Assembly: GCA_949372955.1 (NCBI GenBank)
Contig: CASIAX010000020.1
Coordinates: 1 to 56,737 of the forward strand
Length of the DNA: 56,737 nucleotides
Direction of reading: 5' to 3'
From: SGZJ01 sp949372955
Lineage (GTDB): Bacteria; Bacteroidota; Bacteroidia; Flavobacteriales; Flavobacteriaceae
Below the pieces are notes generated by a model, which ran no database searches, was not told where the DNA came from, and was given only the letters and a program-made list of their open reading frames with translations. Each line of letters opens with the position of its first letter. The first letter of the stretch is position 1. Below, piece by piece: positions 9,402 through 18,375 of this stretch. The position numbers were made by a program, and so were the translations under genes.

Positions 9402-10412
9402 TTACATCATGTGTTTTGCATAACTTGACCATTTTTCTAAGCAAATTTTCATATCCTCAGGAATTTCCGAATTAAATTCGATAAATTTATTAGTTGTTGG
9501 ATGAACAAATCCTAAACTTTTTGCATGAAGTGCCTGTCTTGGGAGAACCTTAAAACAATTATCTACAAATTGTTTGTACTTTGTAAAGGTAGTCCCTTTC
9601 AAAATTAACTCCCCTCCATATCTTTCATCATTAAATAAAGTGTGGCCGATATGTTTCATATGAACTCTAATTTGATGTGTTCTACCTGTCTCTAGTTTAC
9701 AACTAACAAGCGTTACATACCCAAATCTCTCTACGACTTTATAATGAGTTATTGCCGGCTTTCCTAAATGACTATCCTCATCATTAAAAACAATATTTTG
9801 TAGTCTATTTTTTGGGTTTCTTCCAATAACTTTATCTATTGTTCCTTCATCATTTACAGGGTTACCCCAAACCAGAGCTAAATATTCTCTTTTACTAGTT
9901 TTTTTTGCAAATTGATCAGATAGCTTTGTCATTGCATTCTCGTTTTTCGCGACAACTAATAAACCACTAGTATCTTTATCTATTCTATGAACAAGACCTG
10001 GTCTATTTGATGAATTATTTGGTAGGTTATCAAAGTGATAGATTAATGCATTAATCAAAGTGCCAGAGTAGTTGCCATGCCCAGGATGAACTACCATTCC
10101 TGCAGGTTTATTTACTACAAGTAAATCCTTGTCTTCAAAGACTATATCTAAATCAATATTTTCTGGAAGTAGTAAGTTTTCAGCTGGTGGGTATTCGAAA
10201 AACACTTTTATTTCATCAATTGGTTTTACTTTATAATTAGACTTAACAACTTCACCATTTACCTTTATACTACCTGCTTTAGCAGCTGCTTGAATTTTAG
10301 TTCTAGTTGCATTTTCTACAAAATTCATTAAGTACTTATCAATTCTTAAAGGAGCTTGACCTTGTTGAACTGAAAAAGAATAATGTTCATATAAAGAATC
10401 AGAGTTTTCCAT
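9402..10412 (-). CDS. rluD: RluA/RluD-family 23S rRNA pseudouridine synthase
   Basis: 336 residues. An S4 RNA-binding domain spans about 20-75 (RIDKYL, AGSIKVNGEVVK), followed by the pseudouridine synthase domain with catalytic Asp145 in VHRIDKDTSGLLV and the GRTHQIRVHMKHIGH motif. It should isomerise uridines in 23S rRNA helix 69, as RluD does; the exact positions are inferred. The gene overlaps the 3' end of the PASTA protein gene by 14 bases, so the two are translationally linked. This rluD-PASTA pair beside ddl and coaD recurs in Bacteroidota. Confidence 0.93.
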   Translation of the reverse strand: MENSDSLYEHYSFSVQQGQAPLRIDKYLMNFVENATRTKIQAAAKAGSIKVNGEVVKSNYKVKPIDEIKVFFEYPPAENLLLPENIDLDIVFEDKDLLVVNKPAGMVVHPGHGNYSGTLINALIYHFDNLPNNSSNRPGLVHRIDKDTSGLLVVAKNENAMTKLSDQFAKKTSKREYLALVWGNPVNDEGTIDKVIGRNPKNRLQNIVFNDEDSHLGKPAITHYKVVERFGYVTLVSCKLETGRTHQIRVHMKHIGHTLFNDERYGGELILKGTTFTKYKQFVDNCFKVLPRQALHAKSLGFVHPTTNKFIEFNSEIPEDMKICLEKWSSYAKHMM

Positions 10413-10950
10413 TTCCTAAAATTAAATCGATTATTGAATTTTTTAATAATTTATCTCCTTCATTTACTTCCTCCCCATTGTGGCTAATTTCTATTATTTC
10501 ATCTTTACCAATATCATCCACATATTCAATTTCACCAACTATAAAACCCGAAGACTCCAGTCGTTGAGTAGCTTGTCTAATTGTAGTTCGTATTATTTTC
10601 GGGATAGTAATATCGTTATATCCAGATGGATTAATAGTCAAATAAATTTTTCTATTTATCTTTACTTTCGATCCGAAAGCTGGCTGATGATCAATGACAG
10701 ATAAAGGCTTAAAAGAAGAATTATATCTTGCTGAATCTAAAATTACAAGATTCAGATTTATAGAGCTTAATTCAGTTTTTACTTGTTCAATAGTTTTACC
10801 AACTAAATTTGGAACCTCAACAGACTCCCCATGCATTGTAGTATAACTTAGCGATACAATAGAAACAATTACTAAGATAACAGAGAGGCAGAATAAATAA
10901 AAAATCTGTTTGACGAAATTTTTACTGAATAAAAATTTAATAAAATTCAT
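10399..10950 (-). CDS. membrane-anchored PASTA-domain protein
   Basis: 183 residues: a cytoplasmic N-terminus, one membrane segment at about 14-36, then two PASTA-type repeats outside the membrane (VPNLVGKTIEQVKTEL and ITIPKIIRTTIRQATQRL mark their starts). No kinase or penicillin-binding domain is attached, unlike PASTA proteins of Gram-positive bacteria. PASTA domains often bind muropeptides; here only a periplasmic anchor protein can be inferred. The stop codon overlaps rluD, and ddl is transcribed divergently from about 100 bases away, so a cell-wall link is plausible. Confidence 0.88.
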   Translation of the reverse strand: MNFIKFLFSKNFVKQIFYLFCLSVILVIVSIVSLSYTTMHGESVEVPNLVGKTIEQVKTELSSINLNLVILDSARYNSSFKPLSVIDHQPAFGSKVKINRKIYLTINPSGYNDITIPKIIRTTIRQATQRLESSGFIVGEIEYVDDIGKDEIIEISHNGEEVNEGDKLLKNSIIDLILGNGKL

Positions 10951-10967
10951 TACAACATATTATATAA

Positions 10968-10975
10968 CAAAAATA
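10968..10975 (-). promoter_or_regulatory. -7 promoter element of the PASTA-rluD unit
   Basis: On the minus strand this reads TATTTTTG, a match to the Bacteroidota -7 consensus TAnnTTTG, 17 bases before the PASTA gene ATG. No clear -33 TTTG was seen at usual spacing. Confidence 0.4.
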
Positions 10976-11051
10976 AGCATTTTTCGAGATATTTTTTTTT
11001 TATAAGAATAAGATTTACAAATTAATTTATATTTTTAATAAAAAATTAAAA

Positions 11052-12026
11052 ATGAAAAAAAATATTGCAATCATCATGGGTGGTTACTCAAGTGAGTATA
11101 CCATTTCTATTGAAAGTGGGAAAGCAGTATACAATGAATTAAACAAAAGTAAATTTAACTGCTACAAGATTTTAATTTTAAAGGATCGTTGGGTTTATGT
11201 TGACAACAAAAACTACGAACATAGTATAAATAAAGACTTTTTTACATTAAAATTAAGTAATAAAGTAATTCAATTTGATTGCGTCTTTAATGCAATACAC
11301 GGTTCACCTGGTGAAGATGGGGAAATACAAGAATACTTAAGCAAGTTGCAAATACCATTTACAGGAAGTGGGTTATTTCAATCTAAAATTACCTATAATA
11401 AAATAGAGTGTTTGAAATATTTAAAGAAACATAATATTAAATCAGCGAATTCAGTTAGCTTAAATTTGGAAGACAAAATAGATTTGAATCAAATTGTCAA
11501 TAAAGTAGGATTACCTTGTTTTGTGAAAGCCAGTAAAAGCGGAAGTAGTTATGGGATTACAAAAGTATACAAGTTAACAGAATTTGACCAAGCTCTTAAA
11601 GTTGCATTTAAAGAAGATGAAAATATATTAATTGAATCTTTCTTAGATGGAATAGAAGTTTCTGTTGGTGTTATTAGTTATCAAAATAAGATAATTTGCT
11701 TACCAATTACAGAAATAATAAGTAATAATGACTTCTTTGATTATGAAGCGAAATATAATGGTCAATCCTCTGAAATAACACCTGCCAGAATTTCTGAGGA
11801 AATGAAATCTAAGCTATTAACGGAATCTTTAAAGATTTTTCAAATACTTGGCCTAAAAGGATTAACCAGAAGTGAGTTTATATTTAAAGATGGAATTCCT
11901 TATTTACTAGAAGTCAATACAGTACCTGGTTTAACTAATAAAAGTATTTTACCACAACAAGTTAAACTTGCTGGTATTTCTCTAAACGATTTATACGAAA
12001 ATCTAATTAATGAAGCTTTAAATTAA
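11052..12026 (+). CDS. ddl: D-alanine--D-alanine ligase
   Basis: 324 residues, standard for Ddl. ATP-grasp architecture with the N-terminal substrate loop (FNAIHGSPGEDGEIQEYL), the ATP-binding strand and serine loop (CFVKASKSGSSYGITKV) and the C-terminal metal site (FIFKDGIPYLLEVNTVPGLT, with Glu and Asn binding Mg2+). It makes D-Ala-D-Ala for peptidoglycan precursors in the cytoplasm. It is divergent from the PASTA-rluD pair and is followed 18 bases later by coaD on the same strand. Confidence 0.96.
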   Translation: MKKNIAIIMGGYSSEYTISIESGKAVYNELNKSKFNCYKILILKDRWVYVDNKNYEHSINKDFFTLKLSNKVIQFDCVFNAIHGSPGEDGEIQEYLSKLQIPFTGSGLFQSKITYNKIECLKYLKKHNIKSANSVSLNLEDKIDLNQIVNKVGLPCFVKASKSGSSYGITKVYKLTEFDQALKVAFKEDENILIESFLDGIEVSVGVISYQNKIICLPITEIISNNDFFDYEAKYNGQSSEITPARISEEMKSKLLTESLKIFQILGLKGLTRSEFIFKDGIPYLLEVNTVPGLTNKSILPQQVKLAGISLNDLYENLINEALN

Positions 12027-12032
12027 TTTTCA

Positions 12033-12040
12033 TAATTTTG
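12033..12040 (+). promoter_or_regulatory. -7 promoter element just before coaD
   Basis: TAATTTTG matches TAnnTTTG and ends only 4 bases before the coaD ATG. If active, transcription would begin at or next to the start codon, giving a leaderless mRNA besides any read-through from ddl. Confidence 0.4.
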
Positions 12041-12044
12041 GAAT

Positions 12045-12506
12045 ATGAAAAAAGCTATTTTTCCAGGTTCATTTGATCCATTAACTTTAGGGCATTGCGA
12101 TATTATAGATCGAAGTATTAACTTATTTGACGAAATCATAGTTGCAATCGGAATAAATTCTTCTAAAGAATGCATGTTTACTTTGGAAGAAAGAAAGAAA
12201 TTCATTACTACACATTACATTAATGAACCTAAAGTAAAAATTATGATTTACGAAGGATTAACTGTGGATTTTTGTAAAAAAACTGAAGCTGATTTTATAC
12301 TTAGAGGATTAAGGAACCCTGCAGATTTTGAATTTGAAAAAGCTATCGCTCAAACAAATAGAAAACTTTCAAGTATCGATACTGTTTTTTTCTTAACTAG
12401 TGCTAATAATTCATATATTTCTTCTTCTATTGTTAGAGAAGTAATAGTCAACAATGGTGATTACACTAAGCTAGTTCCAGAGTGCGTAAGGAAAGACTAC
12501 TTTTAG
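12045..12506 (+). CDS. coaD: pantetheine-phosphate adenylyltransferase (CoaD/PPAT)
   Basis: 153 residues. The nucleotidyltransferase signature FPGSFDPLTLGHCDII holds the TxGH motif for ATP, FILRGLRNPADFEFE is the PPAT-specific central segment, and YISSSIVREV is the C-terminal ATP-binding motif. It adenylylates 4'-phosphopantetheine to dephospho-CoA, the penultimate step of CoA synthesis. Eighteen bases after ddl. Its TAG stop overlaps the TAA stop of the convergent NUDIX gene by 4 bases. Confidence 0.96.
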   Translation: MKKAIFPGSFDPLTLGHCDIIDRSINLFDEIIVAIGINSSKECMFTLEERKKFITTHYINEPKVKIMIYEGLTVDFCKKTEADFILRGLRNPADFEFEKAIAQTNRKLSSIDTVFFLTSANNSYISSSIVREVIVNNGDYTKLVPECVRKDYF

Positions 12507-13084
12507 AAAAGTAATTTTATATTTGGATAAGAATTATTTTTAATATTTTCAAGGTTTTCTTTTTTAATCCAGCGTACATCTGTTATATTTTCATTTAATT
12601 GCGGTGTGAATTTTCCTGAGTAATCACTAAACATTTCAAACCAATAAGTAATTTTCAATCTATATTCGTCATCCATTTTAAATATATGATAGGTAACATC
12701 AAGAGGTTTTTTTATAGAAACTCCTTTAATTCCTGTTTCTTCAACAACCTCTCTTATGGCTGTTTCTGATAATAGCTCATTTTTCTCTGATTTTCCCTTA
12801 GGAAGATCCCATTTATCATTTCTATATATAAAAAGTGTATCCGATTTGGAATTAATGATTTTACCCCCAGCAGCTACTACTGTCTTGATAGATTTAAAAA
12901 AATATTTTAATAGATTAGCACTGTTTTTATGGTATAAATGGAGATGTTTTGTGCTTTTTTTGTTTAGAATTTTAATAACCTTTTTAATCTTTATATTTTT
13001 AAGAGGTAAAACAACTAAACCTGTTTCTTGCTCGATCACATCAGTTAATAAAATAACTTTTTCCTTATAAAAAACTTGATACAT
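12503..13084 (-). CDS. NUDIX hydrolase
   Basis: 193 residues. A full Nudix box is present, G-x5-E-x7-REVVEETGI, beginning in the segment DLPKGKSEKNELL. The roughly 70-residue N-terminal part before the domain is not recognised; this longer form occurs in Bacteroidota between coaD and pyrE. The substrate, some nucleoside diphosphate derivative, cannot be predicted. Its start lies back to back with pyrE, 51 bases away, and its 3' end overlaps coaD by 4 bases. Confidence 0.88.
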   Translation of the reverse strand: MYQVFYKEKVILLTDVIEQETGLVVLPLKNIKIKKVIKILNKKSTKHLHLYHKNSANLLKYFFKSIKTVVAAGGKIINSKSDTLFIYRNDKWDLPKGKSEKNELLSETAIREVVEETGIKGVSIKKPLDVTYHIFKMDDEYRLKITYWFEMFSDYSGKFTPQLNENITDVRWIKKENLENIKNNSYPNIKLLF

Positions 13085-13102
13085 TTATATTTGTTTGTTA
13101 TG

Positions 13103-13110
13103 CAAACATA
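13103..13110 (-). promoter_or_regulatory. -7 promoter element of the NUDIX gene
   Basis: TATGTTTG on the minus strand fits TAnnTTTG, 18 bases before the ATG. It faces the pyrE element in the same divergent intergenic region. Confidence 0.38.
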
Positions 13111-13122
13111 TTAATTTTTGAT

Positions 13123-13130
13123 TAGTTTTG
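13123..13130 (+). promoter_or_regulatory. -7 promoter element of pyrE
   Basis: TAGTTTTG fits TAnnTTTG and ends 5 bases before the pyrE ATG, so the transcript would be leaderless or nearly so. A TTTG at 13094-13097 lies somewhat farther upstream than the usual -33 spacing. Confidence 0.4.
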
Positions 13131-13135
13131 TATAT

Positions 13136-13770
13136 ATGGATCAATTAGATAATATAGAATTAAAAATTGCAGAAACATTACTAAAATTAATGCCATCAAA
13201 TTAAACCCTAATGAACCCTTTAAATGGGCTTCAGGCTGGAATTCACCAATTTATTGTGACAACAGAACAATACTATCATTCCCAAATGTAAGAAATGAAG
13301 TAAAAGAAGAATTATCTAAACTTTTAATTGGAAAATTTGGTAAACCTGACGTGATAGCAGGAGTAGCTACTGGAGCAATTGGAATTGGGATGTTGGTAGC
13401 AGATTTTTTAGATCTTCCATTCATATATGTGAGGCCTGAAGCAAAAAAACATGGTAGAAAAAATCAAATTGAAGGTAAAATAAACTCTTCTCAAAAGGTT
13501 GTAGTTATTGAAGATTTAATTAGCACAGGTAACAGTAGTATAAATGCCGTAAGAGCTTTAAGAGAACATGAGATTGAAGTAATCGGTATGGTAGCTATAT
13601 TTACTTATGGATTTGATATTTCATTTGAAAATTTTAAAAATGAAAATTTAAAATTAGAAACATTAAGTAACTATAAAACACTTATTGATTGTGCACTCAA
13701 GAATAATTATATTAATTCATCGGAGCTAGAAGAACTTAAGTCCTGGAATAAAAACCCTTCAAAATGGTAG
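13136..13770 (+). CDS. pyrE: orotate phosphoribosyltransferase, frame broken by one indel near 13183
   Basis: Read with one inserted base the gene encodes about 211 residues: MDQLDNIELKIAETLLK, then after the break LNAIKLNPNEPFKWASGWNSPIYCDNR, a typical PyrE N-terminus. The PRPP-binding motif VVVIEDLISTGNSS and the catalytic-loop region YVRPEAKKHGRKNQIEG are intact. It makes OMP from orotate in pyrimidine synthesis. The break sits in CTAAAATT, where one missing A in the run restores the frame. Without correction translation from the ATG ends after 22 codons, and the downstream piece starts at an internal Met, losing the N-terminal helix. Because pyrE is normally required and everything else is well conserved, a homopolymer sequence error is more likely than a pseudogene. 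Confidence 0.88.
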
Positions 13771-13778
13771 GTTAAAAA

Positions 13779-14510
13779 TTAGTTCACTATTGAAATTTCT
13801 TTTATTCCGAAAGTTTTTTCTAGATTATCTTCCATAATTATTTTCAGCATTCCAAATTCATTGACCCCACTAATAAAACCAGAAACCAATTTTTCATCTG
13901 CTAATCTAAACATAGATACTTTATTAACTCGATATAGATTGTCATCATATAATTTATATAAATATGAAAGATTATCCTTTTCTAAAAAAGTATAATAAGA
14001 TTTTATATTACTAATAATTTCAAAAAGAATTTCTTCTGTGTTATAAAATTTTCCATTAATTGTTTTTATTGATGTAGCATTTGGAGAGTTTTTAAATATT
14101 GTTTGATTTACATTTAAACCAATTCCAATTATAATATCTTGAATAGAGCTGTTTTTAACAATATTTTCAATTAACACGCCACATATCTTAGAACTTCCTG
14201 ACATAATGTCGTTTGGCCATTTAACAGAGAGCTGAGGGATATTAAATTTGTGTAATGATTTTTTAATAGCTAGACAAACAATTATATTAATCACAAACTG
14301 GTTACTTAATTTAATGAACGAATTAGAAAGGTAGACACTACATATCAAGTTTTTACCTGATTCAGATTCCCAAAAACTACCCATTTGTCCCTTACCTTTA
14401 TTTTGAAAATTTGCGGTAACTACTGTGTAATCAATAATAGGTTTTTTATCCAATAAATTCTTTAAATAATCATTTGTGGAATCAATGGCATTAAGTTTGA
14501 TTATATTCAT
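13779..14510 (-). CDS. birA: biotin--[acetyl-CoA-carboxylase] ligase
   Basis: 243 residues, the short form without the N-terminal DNA-binding domain, so it acts as enzyme only. Motifs: NKGKGQMGSFWESESGKNL (the GRGRxG-type biotinyl-AMP loop), SVKWPNDIM and KICGVLIEN. It activates biotin and attaches it to the carboxyl carrier protein of acetyl-CoA carboxylase. It ends 8 bases from the convergent pyrE stop and is divergent from rsfS with a 50-base gap. Confidence 0.94.
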   Translation of the reverse strand: MNIIKLNAIDSTNDYLKNLLDKKPIIDYTVVTANFQNKGKGQMGSFWESESGKNLICSVYLSNSFIKLSNQFVINIIVCLAIKKSLHKFNIPQLSVKWPNDIMSGSSKICGVLIENIVKNSSIQDIIIGIGLNVNQTIFKNSPNATSIKTINGKFYNTEEILFEIISNIKSYYTFLEKDNLSYLYKLYDDNLYRVNKVSMFRLADEKLVSGFISGVNEFGMLKIIMEDNLEKTFGIKEISIVN

Positions 14511-14532
14511 GTGTTTAAAGTAAAAAAAATAA

Positions 14533-14540
14533 TAACTTTG
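14533..14540 (+). promoter_or_regulatory. -7 promoter element of the rsfS-ftsH unit
   Basis: TAACTTTG fits TAnnTTTG and lies 20 bases before the GTG start of rsfS, in the divergent gap with birA. It is the likely promoter for rsfS and ftsH. Confidence 0.45.
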
Positions 14541-14560
14541 TACAAATATAAAACTGATAA

Positions 14561-14932
14561 GTGGTTAAGAAAAAAAATAGTGATGATTCCTTGATTTATA
14601 GTATTATTGAGGCAATTGAAGAAATTAAAGGAAAAGATATTAATATTTTAGATTTACGTGAATTAGATAATTCTGTATGTGATTATTTTATCATTTGTGA
14701 AGGTAACTCCAACACACAGGTAAATGCAATAGTTGGGTCTATACAAAAACATGTAAGTAAAGAATTAAAAGATAAACCATGGAACATTGAAGGAAATGAC
14801 AATGGAGAATGGGTTTTAATGGATTATATCAATGTAGTTGTTCATGTTTTTCAAAAACACAAAAGAGAATATTATGATATTGAAAGTTTGTGGGGTGATG
14901 CAAAATTAACCAAAGTTAAATCTAAAGATTAA
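14561..14932 (+). CDS. rsfS: ribosome silencing factor RsfS
   Basis: 123 residues of the RsfS/Iojap family, with DYFIICEGNSNTQVNAI and WVLMDYINVVVHVFQKHKREYYDIESLWGDA as the diagnostic core. It binds ribosomal protein uL14 and blocks subunit joining under starvation. Translation starts at GTG; no ATG is available near the N-terminus. Ten bases separate it from ftsH, an arrangement common in Bacteroidota, where birA is also a neighbour. Confidence 0.94.
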   Translation: MVKKKNSDDSLIYSIIEAIEEIKGKDINILDLRELDNSVCDYFIICEGNSNTQVNAIVGSIQKHVSKELKDKPWNIEGNDNGEWVLMDYINVVVHVFQKHKREYYDIESLWGDAKLTKVKSKD

Positions 14933-14942
14933 AATAAAATAA

Positions 14943-16865
14943 ATGACAAATAAAAAAAACAATAAAAAAGCTCCCAAGATTAATCAATATTGGTTTTATG
15001 GAGGAATAATATTTTTATTCATTTTATTACAAGTGTTTTCGGGGGGGGTATCATCATCTGATGTTAATCAAACAACTCCTTCAAAGTTTTTTGAGTATGT
15101 TTCTATGGGTGATGTAGAGAGAATTGAAATAATAAATAAAAGAGAAGTTAAAGTTTATTTAACGGAAGAGGCTTCGTCTAAAGATATTCATAAAGAAACA
15201 ATAAAAGCATATTTTCCACTATCTGCCCGAAAAGCAAGCTATAAGTTTGAATTTGGAGATTTACAGAATTTTGAAAATAGATTAAAGAGAAATGAAGAAG
15301 AAAATAATTTGGTGATAGAAGTTAATTACGTAACTGAGCAAAATATTTGGGGTGATTTGTTATTATCGATGTTACCATTTGTTTTAATTATAGGTGTTTG
15401 GATTTTTGTTATGCGTAAAATGTCGTCAGGTGGTTCTGGTGGTGGTGGACAGATATTTAATATTGGTAAGTCAAAAGCTAAACTTTTTGACGAAAAGACA
15501 GATGTAAAAACAACATTTAAGGACGTAGCAGGAATGGAAGGTGCAAAAGAAGAAGTTCAAGAAATAGTTGATTTTTTAAAAAACCCATCTAAATATACAG
15601 CACTTGGTGGCAAAATTCCAAAAGGGGCACTGTTAGTAGGTTCTCCAGGAACTGGAAAAACATTATTAGCTAAAGCTGTAGCTGGAGAAGCAAAAGTTCC
15701 ATTTTTCTCTTTATCTGGGTCAGATTTTGTTGAAATGTTTGTTGGAGTTGGTGCATCTAGAGTTAGAGATTTATTTAAGCAGGCTAAAGATAAGTCTCCA
15801 GCAATCATATTTATTGATGAAATTGATGCTATTGGTAGAGCTAGAGGAAAAAGCAATATGACTGGTGGTAATGACGAACGTGAGAACACATTAAATCAAC
15901 TACTAACAGAAATGGATGGTTTTGGCACCAATACAAATGTGATTGTAATAGCTGCAACAAACAGAGCTGATGTGCTAGATAAAGCATTGATGAGAGCTGG
16001 AAGGTTTGATAGACAAATATTCGTAGACTTACCTGATGTAAGAGAAAGAAAAGCGATTTTTAAAGTTCACTTAAGACCGTTGAAAAAAGCTACAAATTTA
16101 GATGTAGAATTTTTATCTAAACAAACACCAGGTTTTTCTGGTGCTGATATAGCAAATGTTTGTAACGAAGCTGCATTAATAGCTGCAAGAAAAAATAAAA
16201 AATCAGTGGGTAAACAAGATTTTTTAGATGCTGTTGACAGAATAGTTGGTGGGTTAGAGAAAAAAAATAAAATAATAACTCCAGCAGAGAAAAAAGCTGT
16301 AGCGTATCATGAAGCTGGGCATGCGACAGTTAGTTGGATGTTGGAACACGCAGCTCCATTAGTTAAAGTAACTATAGTACCAAGAGGACAATCTCTAGGT
16401 GCTGCATGGTATTTACCAGAAGAAAGATTAATTGTAAGACCTGAGCAGATGCTAGATGAAATGTGTGCTGCATTAGGTGGTAGAGCTGCAGAAAAAGTCA
16501 TATTTAATAAAATATCAACTGGAGCACTTAGTGACTTAGAAAAGGTTACAAAACAAGCCAGAGCAATGGTTACAGTATATGGATTAAATGACAAAGTTGG
16601 AAATATAACATATTATGACTCTTCTAATGGGAATGAATATGGATTTACAAAACCATATAGTGAAAAAACTGCAGAAACAATTGATAAAGAAATTTCATCA
16701 ATAATTGAAAAAGAATATCAAAGAGCTATTAAATTATTACAAAATAACAAAAGTAAATTAGTAGAACTAGCAGAAGTATTATTAGATAAAGAAGTTATTT
16801 TTAAAGATAATTTAGAAAAAATATTTGGCAAGAGGCCTTTTGATAAAGAAGTGATAAATTCATAA
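14943..16865 (+). CDS. ftsH: ATP-dependent zinc metalloprotease FtsH
   Basis: 640 residues. Two membrane segments (about 17-35 and 139-157) flank a periplasmic domain, then a Gly/Ser linker, the AAA+ domain and the M41 protease domain. Walker A is GSPGTGKT at 233-240 (Ser where many homologues have Pro), Walker B IIFIDEID at 288-295, the second region of homology RAGRFDRQ, and the zinc site HEAGH at 456-460. It degrades damaged membrane proteins and short-lived regulators. Likely co-transcribed with rsfS. A 67-base AT-rich gap follows before the LUD gene. Confidence 0.97.
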   Translation: MTNKKNNKKAPKINQYWFYGGIIFLFILLQVFSGGVSSSDVNQTTPSKFFEYVSMGDVERIEIINKREVKVYLTEEASSKDIHKETIKAYFPLSARKASYKFEFGDLQNFENRLKRNEEENNLVIEVNYVTEQNIWGDLLLSMLPFVLIIGVWIFVMRKMSSGGSGGGGQIFNIGKSKAKLFDEKTDVKTTFKDVAGMEGAKEEVQEIVDFLKNPSKYTALGGKIPKGALLVGSPGTGKTLLAKAVAGEAKVPFFSLSGSDFVEMFVGVGASRVRDLFKQAKDKSPAIIFIDEIDAIGRARGKSNMTGGNDERENTLNQLLTEMDGFGTNTNVIVIAATNRADVLDKALMRAGRFDRQIFVDLPDVRERKAIFKVHLRPLKKATNLDVEFLSKQTPGFSGADIANVCNEAALIAARKNKKSVGKQDFLDAVDRIVGGLEKKNKIITPAEKKAVAYHEAGHATVSWMLEHAAPLVKVTIVPRGQSLGAAWYLPEERLIVRPEQMLDEMCAALGGRAAEKVIFNKISTGALSDLEKVTKQARAMVTVYGLNDKVGNITYYDSSNGNEYGFTKPYSEKTAETIDKEISSIIEKEYQRAIKLLQNNKSKLVELAEVLLDKEVIFKDNLEKIFGKRPFDKEVINS

Positions 16866-16932
16866 TGTATATACATATAATTAATATTTGAATTTATATA
16901 TTTGGGTATATATGTAATTTATATTTTCTGAT

Positions 16933-17541
16933 TTGAATTTTTTCAAAAACATATTTAATAAAGGTAAAAAAACCAAAACCTCTAGCAAGGCTAGTTTTGA
17001 AGAGGAAAGTGATTTCATGCCTAAACTTGAAACTCCAACTGATAATAGGTTTGTTAAAAATTTCATCCAAAATGGAGGTAAATTTTTGTACTCTGATAAC
17101 GAAAATGAAGTAAATAAAAATATATCATTAATTTTAAATGAAAATAGTTGGGACATATCTAATTTAATTTGCATTGATAAAACTATATCTAAAAGATTTA
17201 AGTTAGAATATTCTTTTTCGAAAAATATAAATGAAAATTCTATATGCCTTGTATCTACCTGTGAATATTTAATCGCTGATGATGGATCTATATTAATATC
17301 TTCTAATCAAGTTGCAGAAAAAAAACTAGCTGAACTTCCAGCAGATATAATAATTTTAGCTAAAACTGACCAACTAATCAATAACATAAGTGAAGGATTA
17401 GCAGGGATTAAAAATAGCGGAAAATTAATTCCAAGTAACATAACTAATTTAAAGCATTTTAAAGATTGTAATGATAAAGATTTTTTAAGCTATGGAAGTA
17501 GTTCAAAAAACTTATATTTGATCCTGTTAGAAAACCAATAA
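16933..17541 (+). CDS. LUD-domain protein (LutC/DUF162-like)
   Basis: 202 residues, starting at TTG; the first in-frame ATG is about 28 codons later and would remove the conserved Lys-rich N-terminus. The C-terminal half carries the LUD hallmark CEYLIADDGSILISS...LPADIIILAKTDQLINNISEGL. LUD proteins are linked to lactate utilisation through LutC, but this stand-alone form between ftsH and cdsA is characteristic of Bacteroidota and lacks lutA and lutB neighbours, so lactate use is not supported. Cytoplasmic, function unknown. Ten bases precede cdsA. TATATTTG at 16897-16904 could be its -7 element. Confidence 0.8.
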   Translation: MNFFKNIFNKGKKTKTSSKASFEEESDFMPKLETPTDNRFVKNFIQNGGKFLYSDNENEVNKNISLILNENSWDISNLICIDKTISKRFKLEYSFSKNINENSICLVSTCEYLIADDGSILISSNQVAEKKLAELPADIIILAKTDQLINNISEGLAGIKNSGKLIPSNITNLKHFKDCNDKDFLSYGSSSKNLYLILLENQ

Positions 17542-17550
17542 TTAATTAAG

Positions 17551-18375
17551 TTGAAAGAACTTTTAAAGAGAACAGTTTCTGGTTTAGTTTACGCATCATT
17601 ATTTTTGTTATCACTAAAGTCACAAATAGCATTCATAATATTAATATTTGTTTTTGGGGTAATCTGTAATATAGAGTTTAGCAGATTAGTTAATCAAAAA
17701 AGAACTATTTCACATATAATATTTGTTTTTTTATACCTGTACTTTACATACTTTGAATATATTTTAATTAGCAATTCTTTTTTTAACGAAAGCAAAGAAA
17801 TATTACTGGTTTTTAGTGTTTTTGTTTTAATATTTTTAATCAGAGATCTTTTTGTAAAAAAAAATCTACCAAGATTCTTATCTAAAAATTATATAGCTTC
17901 TACTTTTTACCTATCTAGTTCCTTTGTTTTTATTGCTCTAATACCAATGTTCTTTTCGAGTTTTAATTCTGGAATTATATTAGGTGTTTTTGTACTTGCT
18001 TGGATAAATGATTCGTTTGCGTTTATAATTGGTAAAAATTTTGGGAAACAAAAGCTGTTTGAAAGTGTATCCCCAAATAAAACTATTGAAGGATTTTTTG
18101 GAGGCTTATTTTTTACATGCCTAGGTAGTTATGCAATTAGCTATTTTACAGAGACTTCATTAACAAATTCAAACTGGCTATTTATCGGCATCATAGTAAG
18201 TGTTTTTGGCACTATAGGTGACTTAGTTGAATCAAAATACAAGAGACAGGCTCAAGTAAAGGATAGCGGAATAATCCTTCCAGGTCATGGTGGGTTGTTA
18301 GATAGGTTAGATAGTATAATAATCGCTTCCCCATTTATATATTTATTTTTAATTTTTTTAGATTATGTTTCATAA
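17551..18375 (+). CDS. cdsA: phosphatidate cytidylyltransferase
   Basis: 274 residues, strongly hydrophobic with about eight membrane segments. The family signature is near the C-terminus: SKYKRQAQVKDSG followed by LPGHGGLLDRLDS, containing the metal-binding KD...HGG..DR. SPNKTIEGFFGG is the other conserved loop. It makes CDP-diacylglycerol from phosphatidate and CTP. Starts at TTG, 10 bases after the LUD gene. Its 3' end overlaps psd by 11 bases, so the next phospholipid enzyme is translationally coupled. Confidence 0.94.
   Translation: MKELLKRTVSGLVYASLFLLSLKSQIAFIILIFVFGVICNIEFSRLVNQKRTISHIIFVFLYLYFTYFEYILISNSFFNESKEILLVFSVFVLIFLIRDLFVKKNLPRFLSKNYIASTFYLSSSFVFIALIPMFFSSFNSGIILGVFVLAWINDSFAFIIGKNFGKQKLFESVSPNKTIEGFFGGLFFTCLGSYAISYFTETSLTNSNWLFIGIIVSVFGTIGDLVESKYKRQAQVKDSGIILPGHGGLLDRLDSIIIASPFIYLFLIFLDYVS

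Noticed and set aside
16897..16904. TATATTTG as the certain promoter of the LUD-cdsA-psd unit
   Set aside because: It fits the -7 consensus but lies in a TATA-rich stretch where such matches are frequent, so it is only mentioned in the gene entry.
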